Origin: Flexistipes sinusarabici DSM 4947
Lineage (GTDB): Bacteria; Chrysiogenota; Deferribacteres; Deferribacterales; Flexistipitaceae
Reading direction: 5' to 3'
DNA length: 64,000 nt
Assembly: GCF_000218625.1 (NCBI RefSeq)
Contig: NC_015672.1
Coordinates: forward strand, 1,835,451 to 1,899,450
The translations under genes were made by a program, and so were the position numbers. Under the pieces are notes generated by a model. It had not been told where the DNA came from and searched no databases. It saw nothing but the letters and a program-made list of their open reading frames with translations. This document shows, one piece after another, positions 53,462 to 62,390 of the stretch (position 1 is the first letter of the stretch; every line of letters begins with the position of its first letter).

Positions 53462-53531
53462 CCGCGCACTAAACAATAAGAGAAACCGCATAATATTGCC
53501 CAGTGCGCGGTTGCGCTCCAGTGGCCTTTTT
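53462..53531 (+). terminator. Terminator-like region after the Cache-HAMP gene
   Basis: CCGCGCACT (53462-53470) pairs with AGTGCGCGG (53502-53510), and a shorter GCGC/GCGC hairpin follows at about 53505-53516, then a T-run (53526-53532). The long loop makes the first stem unusual, but position and T-run fit transcription termination before parA. Confidence 0.5.
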
Positions 53532-53611
53532 TTATTGCACGTTAAGGCTTAGACATCACATTGCCAAAATTTGCTGCAAAAAATGGGGTGACGTCAGAGA
53601 TTTTAAAAGAC

Positions 53612-53640
53612 TTGATTTTTGGCAGGCATTTCATTAGAAT
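53612..53640 (+). promoter_or_regulatory. parA promoter, leaderless layout
   Basis: TTGATT (53612-53617), a 17-bp spacer and TAGAAT (53635-53640) give a transcription start at about 53647, only a few bases before the ATG at 53650. No ribosome-binding site precedes that ATG. Confidence 0.6.
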
Positions 53641-53649
53641 TCTACGGTT

Positions 53650-54411
53650 ATGGGAAAAATAGTAGCTATAGCTAACCAGAAAGGCGGCGTGGGCAAAACA
53701 ACAACTGCTGTAAATCTTGCAGCCGCTCTTGCTTTTGCTGAGCTTAAAGTGCTTTTAATCGATATGGATCCCCAGGCCAATGCCACAAGCGGTTTGGGGT
53801 TCACACCTTCCAAGCTGAAGGCAAGTATCTACGATGTCATTATCAGTGACACCCCGATTGAAAGTATTATTTCAGATACAGAAATTGATCAGCTTTTTAT
53901 AGCACCCAGTAGAATTGAACTAACCGGAGCTGAAGTTGAGCTGGTGACAGTAATTTCAAGGGAATCCAGACTGAAAAAATCTTTAAAAAATATTACCGAT
54001 AAATATGACATCATCATTATAGACTGCCCTCCTTCTCTGGGACTACTGACAATAAACTCGCTTACAGCATCCAATTCAGTAATGATACCGCTGCAATGCG
54101 AATATTATGCGCTGGAAGGCTTGAGTCAGCTCATAAATACTATAAATCTTATTAAAGACAACCTGAATCCGGATTTAGAAATGGAGGGTATACTATTGAC
54201 AATGTATGACCCCAGAAATAACCTGTCCAGAGAAGTGCATACTCAGGTGAAAGATTATTTTAAAGAGAAACTATTTAATACTATTATTCCGAGAAATGTA
54301 AAGCTTAGTGAAGCACCAAGCTATGGAAAACCTATTTTTTCCTATGATATAAGGTCAAAAGGTTCGGAAAGTTATATAGAACTGGCAAGGGAGATACTGA
54401 AAAGATTATGA
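53650..54411 (+). CDS. parA: Chromosome partitioning ATPase ParA/Soj
   Basis: 253 residues. Deviant Walker A KGGVGKTTTAVNLAAAL (about 11-20), Walker A' DMDPQANATSGLG (about 38) and Walker B DIIIIDCPPSLGLL (about 120) are all present. It uses ATP-dependent DNA binding to move ParB-bound origin regions. The short N-terminus is that of chromosomal Soj-type proteins. It overlaps parB by 4 bp. No parS-like TGTTTCACGTGAAACA site was seen in the window. Confidence 0.96.
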   Translation: MGKIVAIANQKGGVGKTTTAVNLAAALAFAELKVLLIDMDPQANATSGLGFTPSKLKASIYDVIISDTPIESIISDTEIDQLFIAPSRIELTGAEVELVTVISRESRLKKSLKNITDKYDIIIIDCPPSLGLLTINSLTASNSVMIPLQCEYYALEGLSQLINTINLIKDNLNPDLEMEGILLTMYDPRNNLSREVHTQVKDYFKEKLFNTIIPRNVKLSEAPSYGKPIFSYDIRSKGSESYIELAREILKRL

Positions 54412-55256
54412 AAAACAAAAGCCCTCTGGGAAGAGGTTTGGAATCTTTAATACCAAAAAGTGAAGCGGAAACAAAGAATGTAATGGAACTGGACATCTCG
54501 GATATTCAGCCTAACCCCCAACAACCCCGCAAAAATTTTGACCGGGAGTCACTAAATGACCTGGTGGAATCAATAAAAAGCAAAGGGGTAATCCAGCCTC
54601 TGATTGTAGGTAAATTCGAAAACAAATTTATACTGATTGCAGGTGAGCGACGGTGGCGTGCCGCAGGGCTTGCAGGCTTAAAGAAAGTGCCGGTTGTCGT
54701 CCGGGACATAAAGGATGAGCAGGAAAAACTGGAACTTGCAATAATAGAAAACATTCAAAGGGAAAATCTCAATCCACACGAACTGGCGGCAGCATACAAA
54801 AATCTGATGGAAAAATATGGTTACAGTCAGGAACAAGTTGCAGCAGTTGTGGGAAAAAGCAGAAGTGCCGTGGCAAACAGCCTAAGACTACTTTTTCTTC
54901 CGACTGAGATTCTTAAATCGCTTGAAAAAGGCTCAATATCTGAGGGACATGCCAGAGCCCTTCTCGGCCTGAACGACAAAGAAACAATACTGGAAGTTTT
55001 CAGAAAAATTTTACAAAAAAAATTAACAGTAAGACAAACTGAAGACTTGATTAAAAAATTAAATAAAGGTAGTAATATTCAGCCGAAAAAAGAAGATAAA
55101 TCCGTATTTATTAAAGACATTGAAGAAGAACTTGAAAACTATTTCCATACGAAAGTGGAGGTAAAACACAAGAAAAACGGTGGAACAATTGAGATTAAAT
55201 ATTCTACCCAAGATGAACTAAACAGAATCATAAATGATTTAAGGGGCGAAAAATGA
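54408..55256 (+). CDS. parB: Chromosome partitioning protein ParB/Spo0J
   Basis: 282 residues. LGRGLESLIP at the N-terminus, the CTPase/ParB-N domain with IQPNPQQPRKNFD and IAGERRWRAAGLAG (GERRxR box, about 75-95), the central helix-turn-helix (YSQEQVAAVVGKSRSAVANSL), and a C-terminal dimerisation tail (TIEIKYSTQDELNRII). It spreads as a clamp around parS. Operon: parA-parB-bactofilin-tpiA-secG with ATGA overlaps. Confidence 0.95.
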   Translation: MKNKSPLGRGLESLIPKSEAETKNVMELDISDIQPNPQQPRKNFDRESLNDLVESIKSKGVIQPLIVGKFENKFILIAGERRWRAAGLAGLKKVPVVVRDIKDEQEKLELAIIENIQRENLNPHELAAAYKNLMEKYGYSQEQVAAVVGKSRSAVANSLRLLFLPTEILKSLEKGSISEGHARALLGLNDKETILEVFRKILQKKLTVRQTEDLIKKLNKGSNIQPKKEDKSVFIKDIEEELENYFHTKVEVKHKKNGGTIEIKYSTQDELNRIINDLRGEK

Positions 55257-55636
55257 TGAAAACCAAAAATGAAGACGGCACAATAAATGCTTTTCTTGGG
55301 AAAAATACCTGTTTCAACGGTACACTGGCTTTTGACGGGCTTGTCCGAATAGATGGAACTTTTGAAGGCAATGTAAAAACAAATGACACCTTTGTTATCG
55401 CTAATTCCGGCAACGTAAAAGCTGACATAGATGCCGGAACAATTAAAATATCCGGTAACTTTGAAGGAACAGTTGTTGCTAAAACAAAAGTTGAACTTTA
55501 TAAACCGGCACAGGTCACAGGTACCATAAAAACCCCTTCATTGGTGATTGAAGACGGGGTGGTATTCAACGGAACAACTGAAATGGGAAAAAATTCCGGG
55601 AAAAATACACAATCAAACGAAGGTGAAAAGAAATGA
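55253..55636 (+). CDS. Bactofilin family cytoskeletal protein
   Basis: 127 residues with a central right-handed beta-helix (GTLAFDGLVRIDGTFEGNV, then TIKISGNFEGTVVAKTKVEL and PAQVTGTIKTPSLVIEDGVVFNG), flanked by short disordered tails. Bactofilins polymerise without nucleotides and help in cell shape or in placing the ParAB system. The direct coupling to parB (ATGATG overlap) fits a link with chromosome segregation, as reported in some bacteria. Confidence 0.88.
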   Translation: MMKTKNEDGTINAFLGKNTCFNGTLAFDGLVRIDGTFEGNVKTNDTFVIANSGNVKADIDAGTIKISGNFEGTVVAKTKVELYKPAQVTGTIKTPSLVIEDGVVFNGTTEMGKNSGKNTQSNEGEKK

Positions 55637-56397
55637 GAAAACCTTTTATTGCTGGCAACTGGAAAATGAATCTAACCCTTGATATGGCACAAGAGCTGAC
55701 CGATAAAATTGCAGCCGAAAATATCGACTTTAACAGAGTTGGTGTTGCCTTAATCCCTTCTTATACGAATCTTTATCCTGTTTATAAAATACTGAAATCT
55801 ACAGGGACAGAGATCAGGTTGGGATCTCAAAATGTTCATTTCGAGAAAAACGGGGCATACACCGGTGAAGTTTCTGTTGAAATGCTAAAATCTGTTGGGT
55901 GTACGTTCGCACTTCTCGGTCATTCTGAAAGAAGAAACATACTTGGAGAAACTGACGAATTGATAAACAAAAAGCTTCATTCCTGCATTGACCAAGGTTT
56001 GGATGCCATAGTGTGCGTTGGTGAAACGCTTAATGAAAGAGAAGCTCATATTCATAAAGAGCAGACAGTTTCACAGGTTGGGAAAGCCCTGAAAGGGATA
56101 GAGAAAAAGTTTCTAAACAATATTATCATAGCTTATGAGCCGGTCTGGGCTATAGGAACAGGAAAAACAGCCGGAAAAGAGGATGCCGAGGAAATTCACT
56201 CTGCTGTCAGAGATTTTATTAAATCCAAATACGGCGAAGAAGCTGCATCTGAAATAAAAATTATTTATGGCGGCAGTGTCAAACCGGAAAATATAAAAGA
56301 GCTTATAAATATGGAAAATATAGACGGAGCTCTTGTGGGCGGAGCAAGTTTGAAGTTTGAATCTTTTAGTAAAATAATACAAAATTGTACGATATAG
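55633..56397 (+). CDS. tpiA: Triosephosphate isomerase
   Basis: 254 residues. FIAGNWKMNLTLDMAQ (Asn/Lys at about 9-11), LLGHSERRN (His about 96), and the catalytic Glu in IAYEPVWAIGTGKTA (about 168) are intact, with IIYGGSVKPENIKEL and GALVGGASLK near the end. It interconverts dihydroxyacetone phosphate and glyceraldehyde 3-phosphate. ATGA overlap with the bactofilin gene. Confidence 0.97.
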   Translation: MRKPFIAGNWKMNLTLDMAQELTDKIAAENIDFNRVGVALIPSYTNLYPVYKILKSTGTEIRLGSQNVHFEKNGAYTGEVSVEMLKSVGCTFALLGHSERRNILGETDELINKKLHSCIDQGLDAIVCVGETLNEREAHIHKEQTVSQVGKALKGIEKKFLNNIIIAYEPVWAIGTGKTAGKEDAEEIHSAVRDFIKSKYGEEAASEIKIIYGGSVKPENIKELINMENIDGALVGGASLKFESFSKIIQNCTI

Positions 56398-56406
56398 AGG
56401 TGTAAA

Positions 56407-56724
56407 ATGTATGCAATATTATTGGGAATTCATATTTTTATTTGTTTTTTGCTGATCATAGCAGTCCTTTTACAGTCAGCAAAAGGGACAAGCCTTAGTG
56501 AAGCTTTCGGCGGCGGCTCCAGCAATGTGTTCGGGCCGGGCAGTCCTGCGAGTATTATCAACAAAGTAACAACGGTCTTGGTTGTAATATTCTTTTTTAC
56601 CTCCATAGCGCTGTCAGTATTGTCAAGCAGCAAAAGCGGCAGTTCTGTAATTAATCAAATGCAACAACCGCCTGCTACACAGCAGCAACAAAGTCAGCCA
56701 AAAATTCCTTTGGAAAGCAAATAA
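56407..56724 (+). CDS. secG: Protein translocase subunit SecG
   Basis: 105 residues. Two membrane helices (IHIFICFLLIIAVLLQSAKG and VTTVLVVIFFFTSIALSVL) enclose the conserved loop with SLSEAFGGGSSNVFGPGSP. The C-terminal tail is Gln/Pro-rich. It assists SecYE-SecA export. The tpiA-secG pairing is common in bacteria. Confidence 0.95.
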   Translation: MYAILLGIHIFICFLLIIAVLLQSAKGTSLSEAFGGGSSNVFGPGSPASIINKVTTVLVVIFFFTSIALSVLSSSKSGSSVINQMQQPPATQQQQSQPKIPLESK

Positions 56725-56726
56725 TT

Positions 56727-58391
56727 ATGCATTGTTCAAAATATTTTAAACTTGCAGTTCTATTATTTAGCTTTCTGATATTCGCCTGCTCTCAGCAGGA
56801 GAAAACAAATGTTGAAAACAAGAAAGAAACTGCTCCCACTCCGACTAAAGAAGCTAAATCAGAAAAATCCTTCGGCGGTATGCTTTTTGAAGGGAGTATT
56901 GGTGATGCAAGCAACTTAATTCCAATTCTCGCTTCCGATTCCGTCTCCCACAGCGTAGCTTCTTTTGTTTACAACGGGCTGTTAAAGTACAACAAAAATC
57001 TCAAACTTGTGGGTGACTTGGCAAAAGACTGGGAAATCTCTGATAACAAGAAAACAATCACATTTAACTTGAGAAAAGATGTTAAATGGCACGACGGTGA
57101 ACCTTTTACCGCTGAAGACGTAAAATTCACATATAAAACGATTATCGATAAAGACACACCAACTGCCTACGATGCAGACTTCAAGATTATAGATAATGTA
57201 ACAATACCCGATAATTATACCGTGCGTGTAAATTATAAAACTCCATTCGCACCTGCACTAAACAGCTGGACAATGTCTATTCTTGCAAAACATCTGCTTG
57301 AGGGGAAAAAAATCACTCAGTCTCCGTTGCAGAGAAATCCCGTGGGAACAGGTCCGTTTAAATTTGTAAAATGGGAACCCGGAAAAAGTATTACACTGAA
57401 AGCCAACAAAGATTATTTCAAAGGAAGCCCGTATTTGGCTAAATATGTACTGAAAATTATTCCTGATACAGCAGCAATGTTCATGACCCTCTTAAACCAG
57501 GATATAGACCTTATGTCCATGTCACCTCTTCAGTACACTAAACAAACGGATACCTCCCAGTTTGAAAATCATTTCAACAAATATTCTTACCTGTCCAACT
57601 CATACACCTACATAGGTTACAACCTTAAAAAGGAAATGTTTGAAGATAAAAAAGTAAGACAGGCTCTCTCCTGTGCCACCCCTAAAAAGGGTATCATAGA
57701 TAGTGTACTATTCGGGCAAGGAAAGGTTGCAACAGGCCCATATAAACCCGGAACTTATTGGTATAACCCTGATGTCCCCAGATACAATTACAATTTAGAA
57801 AAGGCAAAACAGCTTTTGGCAGAAGCAGGCTGGAAAGATACAGATGGTGATAAAATTCTCGAGAAAAATGGTAAAGAATTCTCTTTTACACTAATGACCA
57901 ATCAAGGAAATTCCAGCAGGTCAAAGATAGCTGAAATTGTGCAGCAAAGCTGGGAGAAACTGGGCATAAAGGTGGAAATCAGAGTGATAGAATGGGCTAC
58001 TCTGATTAATGAATACATTGACAAAAGAAACTTCGACGCACTTGTTATGGGTTGGTCTATCCCCTTGGAACCTGACCTTTACAACGTCTGGCACTCCTCA
58101 AAGTGTAAAGGCAAGAACTTAAATTTCATTTGCTATCAGAATGAAAAACTGGACAAATTGATTGAAAAAGCCAGGCTTACATTCGACATGGAAAAACGGA
58201 AAGAATTATATTTTAAGGCGCAGGAAATTTTGGCTGAAGATCAGCCTTACACTTTTCTGTACGTTCCCAAAGCACTTGTAGGATTGCATAAAAGATTCCG
58301 CGGTGTTGAGCCCGCCCCGGCCGGCATTACATATAACCTTGAAGAATGGTATGTTCCTGAAGGTTTAAGAAAATACGAGCTTAAACAATAA
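56727..58391 (+). CDS. Peptide ABC transporter substrate-binding lipoprotein (SBP family 5)
   Basis: 554 residues with a lipoprotein signal (LLFSFLIFAC, Cys at about 21) and a Lys/Glu/Thr-rich linker. WEISDNKKTITFNLRKDVKWHDGEPFTAEDVKFTYK (read as DVKWHDGEPFTAEDV plus flanks) is the family 5 signature at about 105-130. It binds peptides or nickel-like ligands in the periplasm and hands them to the permeases downstream (140-bp gap). DppA/OppA/AppA-like; ligand unknown. Confidence 0.9.
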   Translation: MHCSKYFKLAVLLFSFLIFACSQQEKTNVENKKETAPTPTKEAKSEKSFGGMLFEGSIGDASNLIPILASDSVSHSVASFVYNGLLKYNKNLKLVGDLAKDWEISDNKKTITFNLRKDVKWHDGEPFTAEDVKFTYKTIIDKDTPTAYDADFKIIDNVTIPDNYTVRVNYKTPFAPALNSWTMSILAKHLLEGKKITQSPLQRNPVGTGPFKFVKWEPGKSITLKANKDYFKGSPYLAKYVLKIIPDTAAMFMTLLNQDIDLMSMSPLQYTKQTDTSQFENHFNKYSYLSNSYTYIGYNLKKEMFEDKKVRQALSCATPKKGIIDSVLFGQGKVATGPYKPGTYWYNPDVPRYNYNLEKAKQLLAEAGWKDTDGDKILEKNGKEFSFTLMTNQGNSSRSKIAEIVQQSWEKLGIKVEIRVIEWATLINEYIDKRNFDALVMGWSIPLEPDLYNVWHSSKCKGKNLNFICYQNEKLDKLIEKARLTFDMEKRKELYFKAQEILAEDQPYTFLYVPKALVGLHKRFRGVEPAPAGITYNLEEWYVPEGLRKYELKQ

Positions 58392-58531
58392 ACAGAGGTA
58401 GTTAAGGTCGTTGAGATGCAAACCGATCACATAAGATTTTATGTGCTCGGCTTGATTGTTGAAGAGCTCAGAGTTGGGTAAAAATTATTGGGTTGTATAA
58501 CACTTTAATTCTTACTCACAGGTGAAATATA

Positions 58532-59512
58532 TTGCTTGTATATATACTTAAACGTCTTTTGGGAATGATTCCCCTTATTATTGGCATTACCCTTATCAGT
58601 TTTTCTGTAATCCATATGACTCCCGGCGATCCCACACAATTGCTGACATCAATGAATCCCAATGTTTCTCCGGACGCATCGCAGAAATTAGTAGAAATGT
58701 ATAATCTCGATGAACCCATTCATGTTCAATACTGGCTGTGGCTTAAAAATGTAAGTATGCTGGATTTTGGCCAGTCGTTTGCATTGGACGGAATGAGTGT
58801 AACCGAAAAAATCGCTAACCGGCTGCCTTACACGATCTATTTAAACGTTATGTCGATAATCCTCATTTTCATTATAGCGCTCCCCCTGGGCATTATGAAT
58901 GCTTATTATAAAGACACGTTCTTTGACAAAATAAGTACCGTAATGGTATTTATGGGTTTTGCTGTCCCGACATTCTGGCTCGCATTGTTGTGTATGTATT
59001 TTTTCGGAATTCAACTTGGATGGTTGCCTATTTCAGGGCTGATGTCATATAATTTCAGTGAGTTGAGCCTTTGGGGTAAATTTGTCGACTTGGCAAAGCA
59101 CAGTGTACTCCCTGTCGGGGTATCAGTCTTTGGCAGTTTGGCTGGATTGAGCAGATATGCCAGAAACAGCATGCTGGATGTGCTTAACAATGACTATGTG
59201 ACTGCGGCAAGAGCTCGCGGACTCAGTGAGGGTAAAGTTCTGTTCAGACATGCACTTAAGAACGCTCTCCTTCCCATTATAACAATTATTGGACTTTCAA
59301 TACCCGGTCTTATAGGCGGCAGTGTTATTTTTGAATCCATTTTCAGTATTCCTGGAATGGGTCAGCTTTTTTATCAGTCGGTTATGATGCGGGATTATCC
59401 GGTTGTCATGGGCATACTTGTAATCGGGGCGCTGCTGACCCTTGCCGGAAATTTAATAGCCGATATACTTTACGCAGTTGTTGATCCGAGGATCCGCTAT
59501 GGTAAGAAATAG
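58532..59512 (+). CDS. Peptide ABC transporter permease DppB-like
   Basis: 326 residues, starting at TTG 58532 after AGGTGA. Six membrane helices; the N-terminal LVYILKRLLGMIPLIIGITL and HMTPGDPTQLL are standard for DppB/OppB. The EAA loop is AARARGLSEGKVLFRHALKN. It pairs with the DppC-like protein downstream, overlapping by 14 bp. The dppDF-type ATPase genes are missing from this locus. Confidence 0.93.
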   Translation: MLVYILKRLLGMIPLIIGITLISFSVIHMTPGDPTQLLTSMNPNVSPDASQKLVEMYNLDEPIHVQYWLWLKNVSMLDFGQSFALDGMSVTEKIANRLPYTIYLNVMSIILIFIIALPLGIMNAYYKDTFFDKISTVMVFMGFAVPTFWLALLCMYFFGIQLGWLPISGLMSYNFSELSLWGKFVDLAKHSVLPVGVSVFGSLAGLSRYARNSMLDVLNNDYVTAARARGLSEGKVLFRHALKNALLPIITIIGLSIPGLIGGSVIFESIFSIPGMGQLFYQSVMMRDYPVVMGILVIGALLTLAGNLIADILYAVVDPRIRYGKK

Positions 59513-60338
59513 AATATTCAGAGGTATAAACAAATACCTGCTCTTTTATACAGGGCTGTTTATAGTTTTATTCTTCATAATCGTGGCAGTATTTGCACCA
59601 TACATAAGCCCATACGACCCCACTGCTGTTCATCTGAGCAATGTACTCGCTCCCCCTTCGTTGCAGCATTTTTTCGGAACGGATGAGCTCGGAAGAGATG
59701 TTTTCAGCAGAGTGGTTTACGGCTCAAGAATATCCATATCAGTTGGATTCGTGGCAGTGGGGATATCTGTAGTCATTGGTCTTATTTTCGGGCTGTTAGC
59801 CGGCTATTTCGGAAAGTTTGTTGATACAATAATTATGAGATTTGTAGATATTATGCTCTGCTTCCCCGCTTTCTTTCTTATCTTAGCTGTAATAACATTC
59901 CTGGAACCATCCGTTTACAATGTAATGATTGTGATAGGCCTTACAAGCTGGATGGGGGTTACCAGGCTTGTCAGGGCTGAAACAATGAGTATAAAAACAA
60001 GAGATTATGTCACAGCTGCAAGACTCCAGGACCTTACGTACACCAAAATTCTTATAAAATACATACTCCCCAACGTCATAACACCCGTATTTGTGGCTGC
60101 AACACTGGGGGTTGCAGGAGCAATATTAACAGAATCAGCTTTAAGTTTTCTGGGGCTCGGTGTTCAGCCTCCAACTCCATCTTGGGGGAACATCCTGACT
60201 GCAGGCAAAGACAATATAACTTTTGCCTGGTGGTTGTCCGTTTTCCCCGGCCTTGCAATATTTATAACTGTACTGGGGTACAACCTACTGGGGGAAGGGT
60301 TGAGGGATATTCTGGATCCAAAAATAGCCAAGGAATAG
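59499..60338 (+). CDS. Peptide ABC transporter permease DppC-like
   Basis: 279 residues from the ATG at 59499 (MVRNRIFRGINKYLLFYTG), within the end of the previous gene; the earlier TTG is less likely. Typical features: PYDPTAVHLSNVLAPPSLQH, FGTDELGRDVFSRVVYGSR and the EAA loop YVTAARLQDLTYTKILIKYILPN. ATP-binding subunits must be encoded elsewhere. The gene ends 8 bp from the convergent SDR gene. Confidence 0.93.
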   Translation: MVRNRIFRGINKYLLFYTGLFIVLFFIIVAVFAPYISPYDPTAVHLSNVLAPPSLQHFFGTDELGRDVFSRVVYGSRISISVGFVAVGISVVIGLIFGLLAGYFGKFVDTIIMRFVDIMLCFPAFFLILAVITFLEPSVYNVMIVIGLTSWMGVTRLVRAETMSIKTRDYVTAARLQDLTYTKILIKYILPNVITPVFVAATLGVAGAILTESALSFLGLGVQPPTPSWGNILTAGKDNITFAWWLSVFPGLAIFITVLGYNLLGEGLRDILDPKIAKE

Positions 60339-60345
60339 CAGCCCT

Positions 60346-61239
60346 TCAAGAAAGATAAGTTTTCAGCAATTCTTTCATATTCCTTTTTTTAACACTTGTT
60401 TCTTCAAAAGCTTCGTCATCAGTGCAAACGTTACCCTCTTTCAGCATAATAAACTGATCCTTTGTAATGGGAAACCAGCTGAATCCCCCAAAAGCAGCTA
60501 TACCAGCACTTACAAAGGCTTCGGGAACAGAAACCAGCAGACGTTTTTTGTTTATAACATCCATTATAATATTTAACAGTTCCCGATAAGTATAAACCTT
60601 ATCGCCGCAAACAGAATATGTTTTGCCATACATTGTTGAAATCGGAATGCTTTCCGCGAAAATTTCCGCTACTTCATAGACACTGACGGGCTGCATTTTG
60701 TAATCACCTTTGCCGAAATAAGAAAAAACAGGCAGTTTCTTTATCATATCTGCCAGCATATTGACAAAAGAGTCCCCCGGGCCGTATATCAGTGAAGGTC
60801 TGAAAATCGTATACGTCAGCCCGGAATTTCTAACATATTCCTCTGCCTTGTATTTTGTTTTGTGATAATCCGTTACGACATTTTCCCTGGCACCGTTGGC
60901 AGACATATGTATAAAACGTTTTATTCCGTTGCTAACAGCTGTATCCACAACGTTTTTTGTTGCTTCAAAATGAAGTTTTTCAAATGTTATACCTTGTGAC
61001 GGAAACTCTCTGATTATTCCCACAAGATGAATAACAGTATCCACATCTTCCATTTCTTTCCTGAAGCTTTCCGGATTTAAAACATCACCCTCCACCGGAA
61101 TTATATCGGCAGAGTTCTCTTTTAACCTATCTTTATCTCTTACCAGCACTTTAACGCGGTAATTTTTTTTAAGAAGCTCTTCAAGTACTTCATTACCTAC
61201 AAAGCCCGTTGCACCGGTTAAAAACACAGTATTCTTCAT
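60346..61239 (-). CDS. Atypical SDR NAD(P)-binding protein (NDUFA9-like)
   Basis: 297 residues. N-terminal dinucleotide loop LTGATGFVGNEVLEELL (GxxGxxG, about 7-13), VIHLVGIIREFPSQGI, and an altered active site YHKTKYKAEEYV in place of the classical YxxxK with Ser. MSANGAREN is typical of the NDUFA9/YwnB-like group. Possible roles are quinone or lipid-linked redox, but none is shown. Two genes on the minus strand (this and radC) converge on the transporter operon. Confidence 0.8.
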   Translation of the reverse strand: MKNTVFLTGATGFVGNEVLEELLKKNYRVKVLVRDKDRLKENSADIIPVEGDVLNPESFRKEMEDVDTVIHLVGIIREFPSQGITFEKLHFEATKNVVDTAVSNGIKRFIHMSANGARENVVTDYHKTKYKAEEYVRNSGLTYTIFRPSLIYGPGDSFVNMLADMIKKLPVFSYFGKGDYKMQPVSVYEVAEIFAESIPISTMYGKTYSVCGDKVYTYRELLNIIMDVINKKRLLVSVPEAFVSAGIAAFGGFSWFPITKDQFIMLKEGNVCTDDEAFEETSVKKRNMKELLKTYLS

Positions 61240-61274
61240 TGAATATTCCTTTTAAAATAAGTATTTGATAAAAT

Positions 61275-61940
61275 TTATAAATACCCTTCCCTTTTAAATG
61301 ATAAAAAACCCTGAGCTGTAATAATGAGATGATCAAGCAGACCTATATCAAACAGAGACAAGCCTTCTTTGATTTTACGTGTAATCCTTAAATCGTCATT
61401 TGACGGTTTTAAATTGGCACTGGGATGATTGTGACATATAATCGCTGCAGTGGCACCCTTTTGTAAAGCTTTATTGGCTATTTCTCTCGGATATACGTTT
61501 GCCTGGTTCACCGTCCCTTCCGACATAACCTCGTAACCTTTTACAGCATTTGCACTATCCAGCAGCAAAACTACAAAAACCTCCCTTTCTGAATAACCTA
61601 TATGATACTTCAGAAATTCATAAACTTTTTCCGGACTGTCAACCAATGATTTTTCCTTCTCAGCCTTATCCAGATTGACTCTACGGTAAAATTCCCGAAT
61701 CAGACGGAAAAATATATCTGACTCTTCTCCAAGACCTTTAATATCCGATGATTTGCAGCCAAAGATACCGGAGATTCCCTCACACTGTTTTAAAAGATCT
61801 TTGGCCATAGGTTTCACATCTTTACCTTTCACAACATATCCAAGAAGCAGCTCTATTATTTCATAATCAAACATTGAGTCAGGATTTTTGGAAAGCCGCT
61901 CTTTCAACCTGCTCCTATGGCCATGATAGTGCTTTTTCAT
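61275..61940 (-). CDS. radC: RadC-family JAB-domain protein
   Basis: 221 residues. An N-terminal HhH-like helical region (about 1-90, ending in IKGLGEESD) is followed by the MPN+/JAB domain with the metal motif ICHNHPSANLKPSNDD (HxHPSG-type; here the Gly is Ala) at about 168-183. The family was named for DNA repair but its biochemical role is unsettled. The gene stands 226 bp before an intI-like remnant; RadC genes are common in mobile regions, but this one looks native in codon use. Confidence 0.85.
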   Translation of the reverse strand: MKKHYHGHRSRLKERLSKNPDSMFDYEIIELLLGYVVKGKDVKPMAKDLLKQCEGISGIFGCKSSDIKGLGEESDIFFRLIREFYRRVNLDKAEKEKSLVDSPEKVYEFLKYHIGYSEREVFVVLLLDSANAVKGYEVMSEGTVNQANVYPREIANKALQKGATAAIICHNHPSANLKPSNDDLRITRKIKEGLSLFDIGLLDHLIITAQGFLSFKREGYL

Positions 61941-61999
61941 ATTACAATTATAACAAAAAAAACGGGCTGCGTCATCTTTTTTTAAAAGTATTTTGTTTT

Positions 62000-62165
62000 G
62001 AGTTAATTATACCAAGTTGCGTTTGTTTGAGTAATATCTGAGGATTTACAACAAGGTAGGAAGCACGTCTTCAGGCGTGCCAAAGTAGTTTCGCAAAACT
62101 GTCATTGTGGTTATGGCGGGGCTGAAGCCCCACTTTCAAAAACTTAATATGCTTTTTTGATTTTC
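62000..62165. repeat. Dispersed repeat that truncated the intI-like remnant
   Basis: It contains ACCAAGTTGCG (about 62012), the palindromes CACGTCTTCAGGCGTG (62066-62081) and GGGGCTGAAGCCCC (62119-62132), CTTTCAAAAACTTAATATGC and TTCTTGACTGCAACTT (about 62172). Similar pieces occur at 32341-32410. It borders directly on the intI-like frame and probably replaced the rest of that gene. Confidence 0.5.
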
Positions 62166-62270
62166 TTATTTTCTTGACTGCAACTTAAAATTATTTATTT
62201 TGGAGATGGAATTTTTATTCACCAACAGACGATCATATTTTTTGAGAAGTGCCGAAGGAATTTTCAACAT
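62166..62270 (-). pseudogene. Integron-integrase-like N-terminal remnant
   Basis: On the minus strand ATG 62270 starts MLKIPSALLKKYDRLLVNKN followed by SISKINN, then reads into a repeat and stops. The pattern IPxxLxxxYxxxLxxxxI resembles the first residues of many IntI proteins. It is divergent from the cassette, and ends about 125 bp before the cassette boundary, exactly where intI should start. Only about 27 residues are available, so the call rests mainly on position. Confidence 0.4.
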
Positions 62271-62328
62271 AGCTCCAATAGCCTCATAATATTAAAATAA
62301 TCATGCTATCCAGTTAGAACATTTCTAC

Positions 62329-62358
62329 TTGACTATAAATTAATTGTCAAGTTATACT
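62329..62358 (+). promoter_or_regulatory. Promoter reading into the cassette (Pc-like)
   Basis: TTGACT (62329-62334), an 18-bp spacer and TATACT (62353-62358) point towards the cassette boundary at 62396. In integrons the Pc promoter lies between intI and attI in this direction, so this may drive the arsenite methyltransferase. Confidence 0.6.
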
Positions 62359-62390
62359 GCACTTATGAAAGATATACAGAACTGTATAAT

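Noticed and set aside
53454-56730. parS sites near parAB
   Set aside because: No 16-bp TGTTTCACGTGAAACA-like palindrome was found in the window.
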